A stretch of 64,000 nucleotides of DNA from NBLH01 sp050296515 (GCA_050296515.1 JBNKRJ010000073.1:1-64000), one strand, 5' to 3'. Positions 9,166 through 19,096 are shown, counted from the stretch's first letter. Notes: generated from the sequence alone by a model not told the origin. Program-made: numbers and translations.

Positions 9166-9195
9166 GGGGGAGTGTCACTACATTCCCCCTTTTTT
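9166..9195 (+). terminator. Rho-independent terminator of first SusCD operon
   Basis: A 9-bp stem GGGGGAGTG (9166-9174) / CATTCCCCC (9181-9189) with one G-T wobble and a 6-nt loop is followed by six T. It ends the first susC-susD-lipoprotein unit. Confidence 0.85.
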
Positions 9196-9196
9196 A

Positions 9197-9373
9197 ATGA
9201 TAATAATCATGCTTAATAATTTAGAACATAAATTCGCTCGTAACTATTTCTTGTTTTACTTTCATTATTAGGAGGTTAACTCGATGAATGTTTTTTTGTT
9301 TTTTTAACGCAACCATTTTTTATTCCAGGGCATCATAGAATTGTTAATAAATCTTAAAAAGATTTAAAATTTC
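9197..9373. other. Intergenic region between the two SusCD loci
   Basis: The 309-nt gap between the two operons holds the first operon's terminator, then AT-rich DNA with no open frame of note, and finally the second operon's promoter. No regulator gene (SusR-like, ECF sigma/anti-sigma or hybrid two-component) lies here. Confidence 0.6.
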
Positions 9374-9406
9374 TTGTTTTAGATCAATTTTAATTTATTA
9401 CTTTTG
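9374..9406 (+). promoter_or_regulatory. Probable promoter of second SusC operon
   Basis: A -7 box TACTTTTG (9399-9406) matches TAnnTTTG. A TTG at 9374-9376 could be the -33 element, although the 22-nt spacing is slightly long. The distance from the -7 box to the ATG (41 nt) is nearly the same as in the first SusC operon (40 nt). Confidence 0.45.
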
Positions 9407-9447
9407 AGTGTTTTTTGTATTTATTTATTAACCTAAATTTTTAGTTT

Positions 9448-12400
9448 ATGAGAAGAATTATGTTCTTGCTTGTAGCGCTATTTATTGGTCTACAAGCATT
9501 TGCTCAAACTACAATTTCGGGTACCGTAACAGACTCGAATGGGGAGCCGGTTCCTGGCGCAAACGTTAGGGCAAAAGGCTATTCTGATGTTGGTACCATA
9601 ACTGACCTTAATGGTTCTTACACATTAAAAGTACCTACTGAGGCAACCACTTTGGTAGTTTCATTTGTTGGAATGAAAGCTTCCGAGGTTGAAATTGGCG
9701 GGCAAACTGTTATTAACGTTACTCTAGAAGGCGAGGACGTTGGCATTGATGAGGTAGTTGTAACTGCACTTGGTATTACCAGAGAGCAGAAAGAACTCGG
9801 TTACGGAGTTCAAACTGTTAGTGGTGATGATATTGCAACTTCACCAAACTCTGATATGATTAATTCATTATCAGGTAGAACTGCTGGTGTAGAAATCGTC
9901 TCTTCTGCAGGTACTGCTGGGGCGTCTTCATTTATTACAATTCGTGGTTCTGCCTCTATTACAGGTAATAACCAGCCATTATTTATCGTTGATGGAGTTC
10001 CAATTAACTCTGGTGGCGGTATTGGTACTGTTGATGGAGTTGCTGAATCCAAAAGAACAATCGATATCAACCCTGACGATATTGAAAGTATGTCTGTTTT
10101 AAAAGGAGGTGCTGCAACTGCACTTTATGGACTTAGAGCTGCAAACGGTGCTATCATTATTAAAACTAAAGCTGGTAAGAATAATCAAAAATTGCAAATT
10201 GATTTCCATACTTCTTTCGGTTTTGATAAAATTTCGCAAGTTCCTGCAATGCAAAGGAAATTTGCACAAGGTAATGACGGAGCTTGGATTAGTGGCCACC
10301 AACGTAGTTGGGGGCCGGATGTAAGTACTTTACAGTATATGACTGATCCAAATTATATCTGGGATACTAATGGACAAATTGTTGATGAGAATGATCCTAA
10401 CGCAAACGGAATGCCTGTACAGACGTATGATCAATATGATTTTTTCCAGACCGGTCAAACATTTAATAATACGTTGAGTATTTCTGCTGGTAATGAAAAA
10501 TCAACTTACTATTTTTCTGTAGGTAACTTGAAACAAATTGGTATTGTTCCAAACAATGATTTCAAGAGAAACTCATTTAAGTTCAATGCAACTTCAAAAC
10601 TCTGGGATAATTTTACTGTAGGTTCTAATTTAACATTTTCAAATTCTCAAGGTAATAGAATTCAGCAGGGATCAAATGTTTCGGGTATTATGCTTGGTTT
10701 ATTAAGAACACCTCCTACATTTGATAACTCTGCTGGTTACGAGTTTCCTGATGGAAGCCAAAGAACATATAGAAATGGTGGTGGATATGATAACCCATAT
10801 TGGGTGGCAAATAATATTACTTATAATGATATTACTAACAGATTTATTGGTAGTACATTTCTTGATTATGTTGCAACTGACTGGATGAAGTTTAATTACA
10901 GAATTGGATTTGACTATACAAGCAGAAGAATAAAAGAAACTTTCGCTATTGGTTCTAATGCTCAAACAGATGGATATGTCGGTGAGTATTTTAATAATCA
11001 AATGGATATGAACTCTGACTTCTTAGTTACTTTTACCAAAAATTTTGGTGATTTCGGAACTAGGTTGACTTTAGGAAATAACTTATATTCAACACATTAT
11101 AAGTCTACAAATGGATGGGGTACTGGTCTTGCAATACCTGATTATTATCAACTGAATAATGCGGGAACCCAGCAAACCAGTTCGGCTACTTCAGAGTACA
11201 GAACAATGGCCGTTTTTGCTGATCTAAGTGTATCATATAAGGATATGGTTTACTTTGGAGCTACTTTAAGAAACGACTGGGCAACCACAATGCCTAAAGA
11301 TAAAAACTCAGCATTGTATCCTTCAGTTAGTTTAGGCTTTGTATTTACAGAGCTTCCTATGCTAAAGGGCAACAATATTTTTTCATTTGGTAAGTTTAGA
11401 ACTTCTTGGGCAAAAGTAGCAAATATTGCTATTCCTTATCGCACAGTTAGTACTTTTGAAAAACCATCTTATTTTAGTGGATGGACTGGTGATAATGATT
11501 TTCAGGGACCTTTGGCTTTAAATGGGCAAAGCTACACAGTTTTCCAGCATGGTACTACATTGTATAGCCCTGCTTTGACCCATGAAAATATGGAATCATT
11601 CGAGGTTGGTGTTGAATTAAACTTCTTAAATAATAGGGTTGGATTAGATGTTGCATATTTCTTGAATAAAAATAGTGATTTATTATTATATGTTCCTGTT
11701 GCTCCTACGTCTGGTTTTGGAAATTCATATCAAAATGCTGCCTCAATGTTGACTGAAGGTAGTGAGTGGTCATTAACTGCAACTCCGGTTAAACTTGCAA
11801 ATGGTTTCCAATGGGATTTAATGGTTAACTTTACCAAATTTAGAAACCCAGTTACTGAGCTTGCTCCTGGTGTTGATAATGTTACTCTTGGTGGTTTCAC
11901 AGTTCCATCTTCAAGAGCAGTTGTTGGACAGGAATATCGTACCATTTATGGTATTGATTGGGTTCGTGATGCGCAAGGAAGAGTTGTGATTAACGATGAT
12001 CCAACTGATGCACATCCTGATGGATATCCTTTCCCAAATGATGCTGCTGGACAGGTGCCAATTGGAAACTTTAACGCTGACTGGACTGCTAACATGACCA
12101 ATACATTCTCTTTCAAAGGAGTTCGTTTATCTTTCTTAATTGATATTAAAAGAAATGGACGAATGTATAATGGTACTATGTTCGCAATGAACTATTTTGG
12201 TACTACTGAAAGAACAGTGAACAGAGAAGTTTCTTATTTACCAAACGGTCAAATTGATTTTGACAATACTCCTGCTGAAAATATCGTAGTTTATGATGGT
12301 GTTTACGGACATTTTGATGCTGATGGAAATATTGTGACTAGTGGTGTTACTAATACTACTCCAGTAGTTAATGATGAAAACTGGTACGAAGGATACGGAA

Positions 12401-12687
12401 GTAACTTTGGTGGTGGACCATCTGTTGCCGCAATGGAAAACGGGGGATGGGTACGTTTAAGAGAAATTTCTCTTGGTTATACCTTCCCAAAATCTATTAT
12501 TGGTGGCCTTAAATGGTTACAAGGACTGGAAGTTTATTTTGTCGGTAAAAACTTATGGTTAGATACTCCATATAGTGGCATCGATCCTGAATCTAGTTTA
12601 TTAGGCTCAAGTAATGCTCAGGGTATGGATTATTTTAATATGCCTGGAACTAAATCTTATAACTTTGGTTTAAAGCTTAGATTCTAA
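9448..12687 (+). CDS. SusC/RagA-type TonB-dependent outer membrane transporter, second copy
   Basis: This 1079-aa SusC-family transporter has the same architecture as the one at 3297. The parts are a signal peptide (MRRIMFLL to QAFA, about 20 residues), a carboxypeptidase-regulatory-like domain (about 22-110), DEVVVTALGITREQKELGYGV as plug entry, LFIVDGVPINSG and ALYGLRAANGAIIIKTKAG plug motifs, and a barrel ending in LKLRF with terminal Phe. The barrels differ considerably, so the two loci probably take up different ligands. The first gene of a susC-susD-lipoprotein operon, it has TTAACCTAAATTT exactly 7 nt before its ATG. Confidence 0.93.
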   Translation: MRRIMFLLVALFIGLQAFAQTTISGTVTDSNGEPVPGANVRAKGYSDVGTITDLNGSYTLKVPTEATTLVVSFVGMKASEVEIGGQTVINVTLEGEDVGIDEVVVTALGITREQKELGYGVQTVSGDDIATSPNSDMINSLSGRTAGVEIVSSAGTAGASSFITIRGSASITGNNQPLFIVDGVPINSGGGIGTVDGVAESKRTIDINPDDIESMSVLKGGAATALYGLRAANGAIIIKTKAGKNNQKLQIDFHTSFGFDKISQVPAMQRKFAQGNDGAWISGHQRSWGPDVSTLQYMTDPNYIWDTNGQIVDENDPNANGMPVQTYDQYDFFQTGQTFNNTLSISAGNEKSTYYFSVGNLKQIGIVPNNDFKRNSFKFNATSKLWDNFTVGSNLTFSNSQGNRIQQGSNVSGIMLGLLRTPPTFDNSAGYEFPDGSQRTYRNGGGYDNPYWVANNITYNDITNRFIGSTFLDYVATDWMKFNYRIGFDYTSRRIKETFAIGSNAQTDGYVGEYFNNQMDMNSDFLVTFTKNFGDFGTRLTLGNNLYSTHYKSTNGWGTGLAIPDYYQLNNAGTQQTSSATSEYRTMAVFADLSVSYKDMVYFGATLRNDWATTMPKDKNSALYPSVSLGFVFTELPMLKGNNIFSFGKFRTSWAKVANIAIPYRTVSTFEKPSYFSGWTGDNDFQGPLALNGQSYTVFQHGTTLYSPALTHENMESFEVGVELNFLNNRVGLDVAYFLNKNSDLLLYVPVAPTSGFGNSYQNAASMLTEGSEWSLTATPVKLANGFQWDLMVNFTKFRNPVTELAPGVDNVTLGGFTVPSSRAVVGQEYRTIYGIDWVRDAQGRVVINDDPTDAHPDGYPFPNDAAGQVPIGNFNADWTANMTNTFSFKGVRLSFLIDIKRNGRMYNGTMFAMNYFGTTERTVNREVSYLPNGQIDFDNTPAENIVVYDGVYGHFDADGNIVTSGVTNTTPVVNDENWYEGYGSNFGGGPSVAAMENGGWVRLREISLGYTFPKSIIGGLKWLQGLEVYFVGKNLWLDTPYSGIDPESSLLGSSNAQGMDYFNMPGTKSYNFGLKLRF

Positions 12688-12713
12688 TTATAATTTAATA
12701 AATAAGAATTGAT

Positions 12714-14117
12714 ATGAAAAAAATAATTATAAAAACAGGACTATTTGCTTTGATGCTTCTTACCATTGCATCATGCAATTGGATAGATTCTGATATCAAT
12801 GTTGATCCTGATTCACCAGAGGATGCTCCTATGAATTTTGTTCTTCCTGCAGTGCAAGGACATATGGGATTTACATTAAATGGAAATAACCATGTTCGAA
12901 CTACCAGTATTTGGATGCAGTATTGGGATGGAGAAGCCAGACAATCATTAACTGAAGCTCGTTACCAGCTTGTAGCACCTGATGTTAATAATTACTGGAA
13001 CTTCATTTATTATAATATAATGATGAATTATAAGGTGATTATTGATAAAGCAAGTGAAGAAGGTAAGGAATCACCTCATTTTAGAGGCGTTGCAAAAGTC
13101 GGTATGGCATTGACACTTGGTGTGGCAACTGATGTTTTTGGTGATATGCCTTATTCAGATGCTTTTAAAGGCAAAGAAGGAAATCTTCAACCAGCATTTG
13201 ATACACAAGAACAGATTTATGCTACTATTCAACAATTATTGAGCGAAGCTATTACTGATTTAGGAACATCTGATTTGGAGAATGCTGTACCTTTAGATGG
13301 TGACATTATTTATGGTAATGATCCTGCAATGTGGATGAGAGCTGCATATATGCTTAAGGCAAGATATGCAATGAACCTTTCTGAAGTTAATGGACATACA
13401 GCTGCAGCTAACGAGGCACTTGGATATTTAGCAAATGCTTTTACTGGACCAGAAGATGACTTAGATTTTCCGTTTAGCGCAGATGATAAAAACCCTCATT
13501 ATGCATTTATGGATGAAAGAGGAGATGTTTGGATGGGCTCAACTTTTGTTGATATGTTAACTGCTACCAACGATCCTCGTTTACCATATTATGCTACAGA
13601 TGAAGGAGATGGATATGTTGGAAGTATTCCTGGTTCAGAAGGCACAGGTCAAGGTACAATATCTCGTCCTGGTGATTATGTTGCTGCTATTGACGCACCT
13701 GTACACTTTGCTAGTTATGCGGAACAAAAATTCATTGAAGCGGAAGCTCATTTTTATTTAGGTCACGATGCTGAAGCTGTAACAGCATGGCAAGAAGGTG
13801 TTGAAGCATCTGTAATTAAAGTTGCTGGTCCAATTGTAGCTGGTTCTGATGAAGAAACTTGGTTGGATAATAATATTAATAGTAAACTTTCCGTTGATTT
13901 AGAAGATATTATGATTCAGAGATATTTAGCAGGTTACGGAACTGCTCAGCCTTATACTGATTATCGTAGAACTGGCTATCCTGTATTGCCACTTGCTATA
14001 AATGCAAGGTTGAATCAAATTCCTACTCGTTTTCCTTATGCTCAGGATGAGATTGACTATAATGGTGAGCATACTCCAAGTGTTTTAATTACAGATAAGC
14101 TTTGGTGGGATAAATAA
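12714..14117 (+). CDS. SusD-like surface lipoprotein (SusD-like_2 type), second copy
   Basis: This 467-aa lipoprotein has the signal MKKIIIKT to TIASC (Cys at about 21) followed by NWIDSDINVDPDSPEDAP, a start typical of SusD-like_2 proteins (PF12771). Helical TPR-like features include FGDMPYSDAFKG and the AEQKFIEAEAHFYLG helix; the C-terminus contains RFPYAQDEIDYN, also family-like. It is encoded 26 nt after the second SusC and should form the outer lid of that transporter. The ligand is unknown. Confidence 0.88.
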   Translation: MKKIIIKTGLFALMLLTIASCNWIDSDINVDPDSPEDAPMNFVLPAVQGHMGFTLNGNNHVRTTSIWMQYWDGEARQSLTEARYQLVAPDVNNYWNFIYYNIMMNYKVIIDKASEEGKESPHFRGVAKVGMALTLGVATDVFGDMPYSDAFKGKEGNLQPAFDTQEQIYATIQQLLSEAITDLGTSDLENAVPLDGDIIYGNDPAMWMRAAYMLKARYAMNLSEVNGHTAAANEALGYLANAFTGPEDDLDFPFSADDKNPHYAFMDERGDVWMGSTFVDMLTATNDPRLPYYATDEGDGYVGSIPGSEGTGQGTISRPGDYVAAIDAPVHFASYAEQKFIEAEAHFYLGHDAEAVTAWQEGVEASVIKVAGPIVAGSDEETWLDNNINSKLSVDLEDIMIQRYLAGYGTAQPYTDYRRTGYPVLPLAINARLNQIPTRFPYAQDEIDYNGEHTPSVLITDKLWWDK

Positions 14118-14149
14118 TATTTATTTTTAATAATTAAATTAAGAAAGAT

Positions 14150-15076
14150 ATGAGAAAAATAATAAATATAGCACTGCTTGCACTATTTGGGCTTGCTGTA
14201 TTAACTTCATGTAGCAAGGAGGATGACCCAATGTTCAGTGCTTCAACCGGAAGCGGAACTAGTTACATCCAATTCGATGCAGCAACATTGAATGTTTCTT
14301 GGCCAAGTGTGAATGAAGAAAATGTTGCTGAGGATTATAACGATGTTATACTAATTAAAGTTTTAGGCCCAGTATCTTCTTCGGATAGAGTGATGAATTT
14401 TACTGTAGATCCTAGTAGCACTGCTGTTGCAGGTACGCACTATGCTTTTGGTGATACAAAATTTACAGTGAAAGCAAATACTACTTATGCTGAACTTCCT
14501 TATACTCTTTATAATACTGGTTTTGCTGATGATGAACAAGTTACCTTAAAAATGCAGTTGTCTGATGGAGATTTTGAATTAGCATCTATTGCTACTGATA
14601 TCACTGTTAATCTTAAGAAAAGAAAAGTATGTCCATGGTATGATAATATCATTTTTGAAGGTGATTACACGGTAGATGTAGTTGAACCGACAAATGCTTC
14701 AAACTCATGGGAGTGTTCTGCAGAACTCAACACTACCGGAGATAGTCTTCATATCTACATTTATTGGTATAGTTCTGAAGATAGATTAACTATGGCAATT
14801 GATAAAGCTAATAAGCAATTACACCCTGAGGATTATGTCCGGCAGTATATTTATTGGGGAGATGCTTATGATGGTTATGGTAGAATTTCATTCGATGAGA
14901 TGTCGGATGCAAATGTGGGTGATGATTTATGTAACCTGAGTTTTACGTTTACAGCGGTACCTTATCTGCCTGACACTGGTTATTGGTGGGGTGGAGAGCA
15001 TACTTTTACTCTGACAAAAATTATGACAAAGAGTGGAAATATGACTAAAAAACCTCTACAGCCATTTCCATTTTAG
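14150..15076 (+). CDS. DUF4843-like surface lipoprotein of second SusCD locus
   Basis: This 308-aa lipoprotein has the signal MRKIINIA to LTSC (Cys about 21) followed by SKEDDPMF. Residues about 95-155 contain VAGTHYAFGD and a beta-sandwich pattern characteristic of DUF4843/Calx-beta-like domains found in SusCD-linked lipoproteins. The C-terminal half is aromatic-rich (YIYWYSSED, YIYWGDAYDGYG, TGYWWGGEH), compatible with a carbohydrate- or glycopeptide-binding surface. It is the third gene of the operon, 32 nt after SusD, and is followed by a terminator. It is probably a surface-exposed binding partner; the family assignment is moderately sure. Confidence 0.75.
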   Translation: MRKIINIALLALFGLAVLTSCSKEDDPMFSASTGSGTSYIQFDAATLNVSWPSVNEENVAEDYNDVILIKVLGPVSSSDRVMNFTVDPSSTAVAGTHYAFGDTKFTVKANTTYAELPYTLYNTGFADDEQVTLKMQLSDGDFELASIATDITVNLKKRKVCPWYDNIIFEGDYTVDVVEPTNASNSWECSAELNTTGDSLHIYIYWYSSEDRLTMAIDKANKQLHPEDYVRQYIYWGDAYDGYGRISFDEMSDANVGDDLCNLSFTFTAVPYLPDTGYWWGGEHTFTLTKIMTKSGNMTKKPLQPFPF

Positions 15077-15106
15077 TAGAGTGAAAATTGATTTTTGATT
15101 ATTTAT

Positions 15107-15136
15107 AAAAAGCAGAACAATCTTGTTCTGCTTTTT
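15107..15136 (+). terminator. Rho-independent terminator of second SusCD operon
   Basis: Stem GCAGAACA (15112-15119) / TGTTCTGC (15124-15131) with a 4-nt ATCT loop, preceded by five A and followed by five T, so it can act in both directions. Confidence 0.85.
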
Positions 15137-15198
15137 AATTAAATCTAATTATATTTTAAACTTTATAAAAATTATATAAGAAACCGCTAAATTATTAT

Positions 15199-16230
15199 AT
15201 GATAAAATCGCCATTATATTTATCAATACCTGGTGTTGTAATTCCTCCCAAGAAGTATACAAATGATGATATATTAAGTAAAGTTTTTGAAAAATTTAAG
15301 GGTAAGAATCATGAGTGGGAACGAATAAAAACAGGAATTTCTTTTGTCTTTAAGTATTGTGGTACTGATACAAGATTTTTAGGACAAGGGGAAAGTGAAC
15401 AAGTGCTAGATTATGTTATTGATGCTTCTAGAAAAGCATGTGAGCTAAATGGAATAAGTCTTAATGAAATAGATCTTCTTATTTATGGAGGAATATATCG
15501 AGAGTACTTCGAACCTGCTACTGCAATGGAAATTTCGTCAAAACTGGGACTAAATAGGGTATCTGCCTTTGATGTAACAAACGCTTGTGGCGGATTATTG
15601 CAAGCAGTTCATGTGGCATCTTCAATGATGAATATGGATAGAAATATAAGAAATGCTATTTGTTGTACAGTCGATTTTCCTGACGAAGCTATTAATTTTG
15701 ATATACAAACCTTTGAAGAACTTTCTGAAAAATCTGCGGGACTTACTTTAGGGAGTGGTGCCTCTGCATGGATTATTAGTAGAAACAGGTTTGAAGTTGG
15801 TGGCGCAAGACTTGCCGCATTTAAAAATACTTCAATCACGAGTGGATATAATATTTGTAAAGTACCTGTGACCGAAAGAAAGTTTCAATCTCAAAGCAGT
15901 AAAATTTTCGAATTAGGTCTTAAGCATGTTCCCGATGAAATTGATAGTATGATATACTCTTTAGGTTGGAGAAAGAATGAACTAAAACATGTCCTTGCGC
16001 ATCAACCAAGTCAAAAAATTATCGAAAATATCTGCGAATTAACCGGTATAAACAAAGCTATCGTTCCTTCTATCCATCATTTATATGGAAATACAATTAA
16101 TTCCAGTATCCCTATGGTTATGGATTATCTATTTCAGATGAATAAATTAACTAATGGAGACAAGATGATATTTAATAGTGCTGCTGCTGGGTTTTCAATG
16201 GTAACTGGCGCTGCAGTATGGGAGGAATAG
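15199..16230 (+). CDS. Ketoacyl-ACP synthase III/OleA-like condensing enzyme
   Basis: This 343-aa thiolase-fold enzyme should catalyse a decarboxylative or head-to-head Claisen condensation of acyl thioesters. The catalytic Cys130 lies in DVTNACGGLL, His268 in AHQPSQKI and Asn298 in LYGNTINSS, the KAS III triad. The segment GGIYREYFEPATA with SKLGLNRVSAFDV resembles OleA and related long-chain enzymes more than housekeeping FabH, whose motif differs. GSGASA occupies the position of the FabH GDGAGA loop. It overlaps the following sulfotransferase gene by 13 nt, so the two are probably translated together. No oleBCD genes are adjacent. The product is unknown; a specialised lipid is the best inference. 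Confidence 0.82.
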   Translation: MIKSPLYLSIPGVVIPPKKYTNDDILSKVFEKFKGKNHEWERIKTGISFVFKYCGTDTRFLGQGESEQVLDYVIDASRKACELNGISLNEIDLLIYGGIYREYFEPATAMEISSKLGLNRVSAFDVTNACGGLLQAVHVASSMMNMDRNIRNAICCTVDFPDEAINFDIQTFEELSEKSAGLTLGSGASAWIISRNRFEVGGARLAAFKNTSITSGYNICKVPVTERKFQSQSSKIFELGLKHVPDEIDSMIYSLGWRKNELKHVLAHQPSQKIIENICELTGINKAIVPSIHHLYGNTINSSIPMVMDYLFQMNKLTNGDKMIFNSAAAGFSMVTGAAVWEE

Positions 16231-17330
16231 ACTATAACGTTATTCAAATGCATATTTTTGTTTTAATATTAAACTCTCCTTTAAGCAGAGTTAGAAAGTT
16301 GTTAATTCTTGTTTACAGATTTGTTTATAAATCAGTTAATTTTACTTGTGAACTTATTGATTTATTGATATACAGAAATTACAGGAAAGTAAAATTAGAA
16401 AAGCCCGTATTTATTATTGGGCACCCAAGGAGTGGCACAACTTTTTTACATAGATTTATTTTAGATAATGTAGTTCAATTTAGGGGTTCTATTTTGTGGA
16501 AATTAATTTTCCAATCAATATTTCCTCAAAATATTTTAAAACCTATTGTAAAATCCCTGAATAGAAAAGTGAGCGGTCGCATGTATAACCCTGCTATACA
16601 TAAAACTAGTTTAATGCATGCAGAAACAGATGATATTGCTCTTTTTTTTAAATCCTTTAAAGGCCTATTTTCTTGGTTGTATTTTCGTGCTTTTAATGTA
16701 TATGAAAATGATAAAGAATTAAGACAGGAATTAATTGAATATTGTCAAATTAAACGAACAATTAGTTTGATTGATGATTTAAATAAAAAAAGGCTATTTG
16801 TGAAAAATAATAGAGGGGCACGAATGATCTCGAAATCATTTTCATTGCTTTTAGGGTTTGATGAGATTATTAATTATTTTAACGATGCTAAAATAATTAT
16901 AATGTTAAGAAATCCAATGGAAAGTATTCCTTCAAGTATGTCATTAGCTACCAATTTGATTGAAACGATTTATAAGGGGCGGCTGGATAAGACAAAAATG
17001 GATAATTATTACAAAAATATTTACAAAGCCTCACTTTTTTTTTATGAGATACTACATGAGAAAATTCAAAAGATCAATAAAACAGATTCACGTTTTTTTG
17101 TTTTATCTTATAACGATTTAAAAAGTGACTTTGTAAATGTATTTTCGAAATTAGCAAGTTTTCTTGAAATAGATGATGATGTAAACTTAAAGAATAATAT
17201 TTTGCAACAGTCTCGTAAGCAATCAAACTATAGAAGTAAGCACACATATTCTTTAGGTGACTTTGGATTATATAAAGAAAAGATTATGAGTGACTTTAAA
17301 TTTATTTTTGATAATTATCAATTTGATTAG
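16218..17330 (+). CDS. Sulfotransferase-family protein
   Basis: This 370-aa protein has the PAPS 5'-phosphosulfate loop IIGHPRSGTTFLHRF near residues 62-76. A second 3'-phosphate-binding-type segment (IIIMLRNPMESIPSSMSLA, about 226-244) and SYNDLKSDF near 292 are also present, matching the Sulfotransfer_3-like fold. It should transfer sulfate from PAPS to a small acceptor in the cytoplasm. The ATG at 16218 overlaps the ketosynthase stop by 13 nt; the ATG at 16248 is an alternative. The tight overlap suggests sulfation of a ketosynthase-derived lipid (inference). Its stop overlaps that of the opposing arylsulfotransferase-like gene. Confidence 0.8.
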   Translation: MGGIDYNVIQMHIFVLILNSPLSRVRKLLILVYRFVYKSVNFTCELIDLLIYRNYRKVKLEKPVFIIGHPRSGTTFLHRFILDNVVQFRGSILWKLIFQSIFPQNILKPIVKSLNRKVSGRMYNPAIHKTSLMHAETDDIALFFKSFKGLFSWLYFRAFNVYENDKELRQELIEYCQIKRTISLIDDLNKKRLFVKNNRGARMISKSFSLLLGFDEIINYFNDAKIIIMLRNPMESIPSSMSLATNLIETIYKGRLDKTKMDNYYKNIYKASLFFYEILHEKIQKINKTDSRFFVLSYNDLKSDFVNVFSKLASFLEIDDDVNLKNNILQQSRKQSNYRSKHTYSLGDFGLYKEKIMSDFKFIFDNYQFD

Positions 17331-19096
17331 TTCTTTATAAATTTAGTTGATAGTTTTTTATTTATAGTATGCGCAGTTATAAAGTAAACTCCGGAATACA
17401 AAGATGAAATATCTAGTGATAAACTATTTCTTTTTTTCAAAATAACGACTGGCTTGTATGATCTTCCCTCTATGTCCATTATAGATATGTCTCTAAAATT
17501 ACTTACTTTGTCATAAGGGAACTTTAATTCAATAACCTTATTCGCTGGGTTAGGATACACTTCTAACTTTTTGTTGTCAGAATTTTTCTCCGTGCTATAA
17601 TTACTGCTAGTGGTTACTTCATAGTCATTATTCCATTCGTGTTTACTACTTCTGTAAAGAAGATTGAAATCTTCTTTAAAGTATAGCTCGTATACAATTT
17701 CCTTTTCTTGATTGACTTCAGTTATCGCAGGGTATGAAGCATCTGGGATACTTCCCCAGTTGATATATGTATTCCCGTTTTCCATTCTTTGCACATTTCC
17801 CATTATATCACAATACATATTTGATGGGTGACTATAATCCCAAACTAATTCAGCAGTCATATTATTTTCATCAAGGTGATACTCCTTGGCTGTTGTAATC
17901 TGAGGTGTGTGACATTCCCCGTTGTCATAAAGAGTAATATTCTCATTTGAAATCCTCCTTATATCATGTTGCCTACAGAATCCATTTTCGTCATTAATAA
18001 GTGTAAATTGATTGTTTTTTCCTCCAAACCGCCAAATAATTTCACCATTAAATCTGTTTATTTTAGTTATTTCATTCATTAACCTACATGAAAGTAGTAT
18101 ATTCCCATCATTGTCAATGTCTATTGCATTGCCGTGCACATAGCTGAAAATATTTTGCGTGAAATCTACTCCAATTGCATCAGTAATTTCAAAGTGATCC
18201 CAACTTCTCCATTGAAATATTACATTTTTAGTTTCGTCAAGCTCCTGTATAACTAGTCCTCTAACTAGAGCTGAACTATGACCTCCAGGTACTATTTTAC
18301 TCATGTCAATATTTTGTAAATCCCATGCAATTAAAAAGGAATGACCATTTTTTAAATGAATAAAATCATGCCAATCAGCAGTATAACCATTACCACAAGT
18401 TATATGATCTACTATTGAATAGGTTGAATCCATTAGCGCGAACCCATCATTATACCACAGCGAAATATACCCACTAGGTTGAAGAGTGAAATTTAACCCA
18501 TAAGCGTTTTCCTGTTTAGCAAACAAAGGTGCTCCTGTACTATCAATAATAGACATAAACCTGTCATTATTTGAGGCTAATTCAGAAAGATTATAAAAGA
18601 AAATTTTTCCAAGACTAGGATTATCATTGACTGTAACTATAAGAGAGGGGAAACCTTCAGGCTTATCAGTTTTTAGATTATGAAGTGGTTCCTCGATGTA
18701 TCCCATATCTGAAGTTCCTTCAATTTTACTTGAAACGATAAACCAATATTTAAATTCAGAAAGAGTGTCTTCTAATAAAACTAATGGCCTCTCAATTGAT
18801 AATGAGATAGTATCATAGTCAACAAATGGAGATACAGGTTCTATGAGTAAAAGATTAGTTGAAGCTATATACCTACATTTAAATTCATAGTTCTCTTTTA
18901 AGCAGCCTGAAAGTTTTAATTGACTATCAAGCTTATCAAAACTTGTTATAGGATTATCAAACCTGATAATAATTGATGTATTTGGATTATTATAATCTGA
19001 GTGATTAACAGGAGATACGTAATTAATTTGGGCAAGGGAATTAGTTCTTGAAAAAACTAAAAATACGAAAATTGTAAATTTAACTAAATTATTCAT
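17327..19096 (-). CDS. Arylsulfotransferase-like (ASST) T9SS cargo protein
   Basis: Using the ATG at 19096 (MNNLVKFT, a clear signal peptide ending at SLAQ) the protein has 589 aa; the frame opens at 19141. An N-terminal Ig-like/Big-type domain (about 20-120) precedes a beta-propeller with ASST signatures: DWHDFIHLKNG, VHGNAIDIDNDGNILLSCR, IIWRFGG and FCRQHDIRR. The His and Arg residues in these match the pattern of the PAPS-independent arylsulfotransferase active site. The last 80 residues (KLEVYPNPANK to TKFIKN) form a type A T9SS sorting domain, so the protein is exported to the cell surface. It overlaps the upstream PCMD lipoprotein by 8 nt. It may be only a propeller relative without transferase activity. 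Confidence 0.78.
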   Translation of the reverse strand: MNNLVKFTIFVFLVFSRTNSLAQINYVSPVNHSDYNNPNTSIIIRFDNPITSFDKLDSQLKLSGCLKENYEFKCRYIASTNLLLIEPVSPFVDYDTISLSIERPLVLLEDTLSEFKYWFIVSSKIEGTSDMGYIEEPLHNLKTDKPEGFPSLIVTVNDNPSLGKIFFYNLSELASNNDRFMSIIDSTGAPLFAKQENAYGLNFTLQPSGYISLWYNDGFALMDSTYSIVDHITCGNGYTADWHDFIHLKNGHSFLIAWDLQNIDMSKIVPGGHSSALVRGLVIQELDETKNVIFQWRSWDHFEITDAIGVDFTQNIFSYVHGNAIDIDNDGNILLSCRLMNEITKINRFNGEIIWRFGGKNNQFTLINDENGFCRQHDIRRISNENITLYDNGECHTPQITTAKEYHLDENNMTAELVWDYSHPSNMYCDIMGNVQRMENGNTYINWGSIPDASYPAITEVNQEKEIVYELYFKEDFNLLYRSSKHEWNNDYEVTTSSNYSTEKNSDNKKLEVYPNPANKVIELKFPYDKVSNFRDISIMDIEGRSYKPVVILKKRNSLSLDISSLYSGVYFITAHTINKKLSTKFIKN

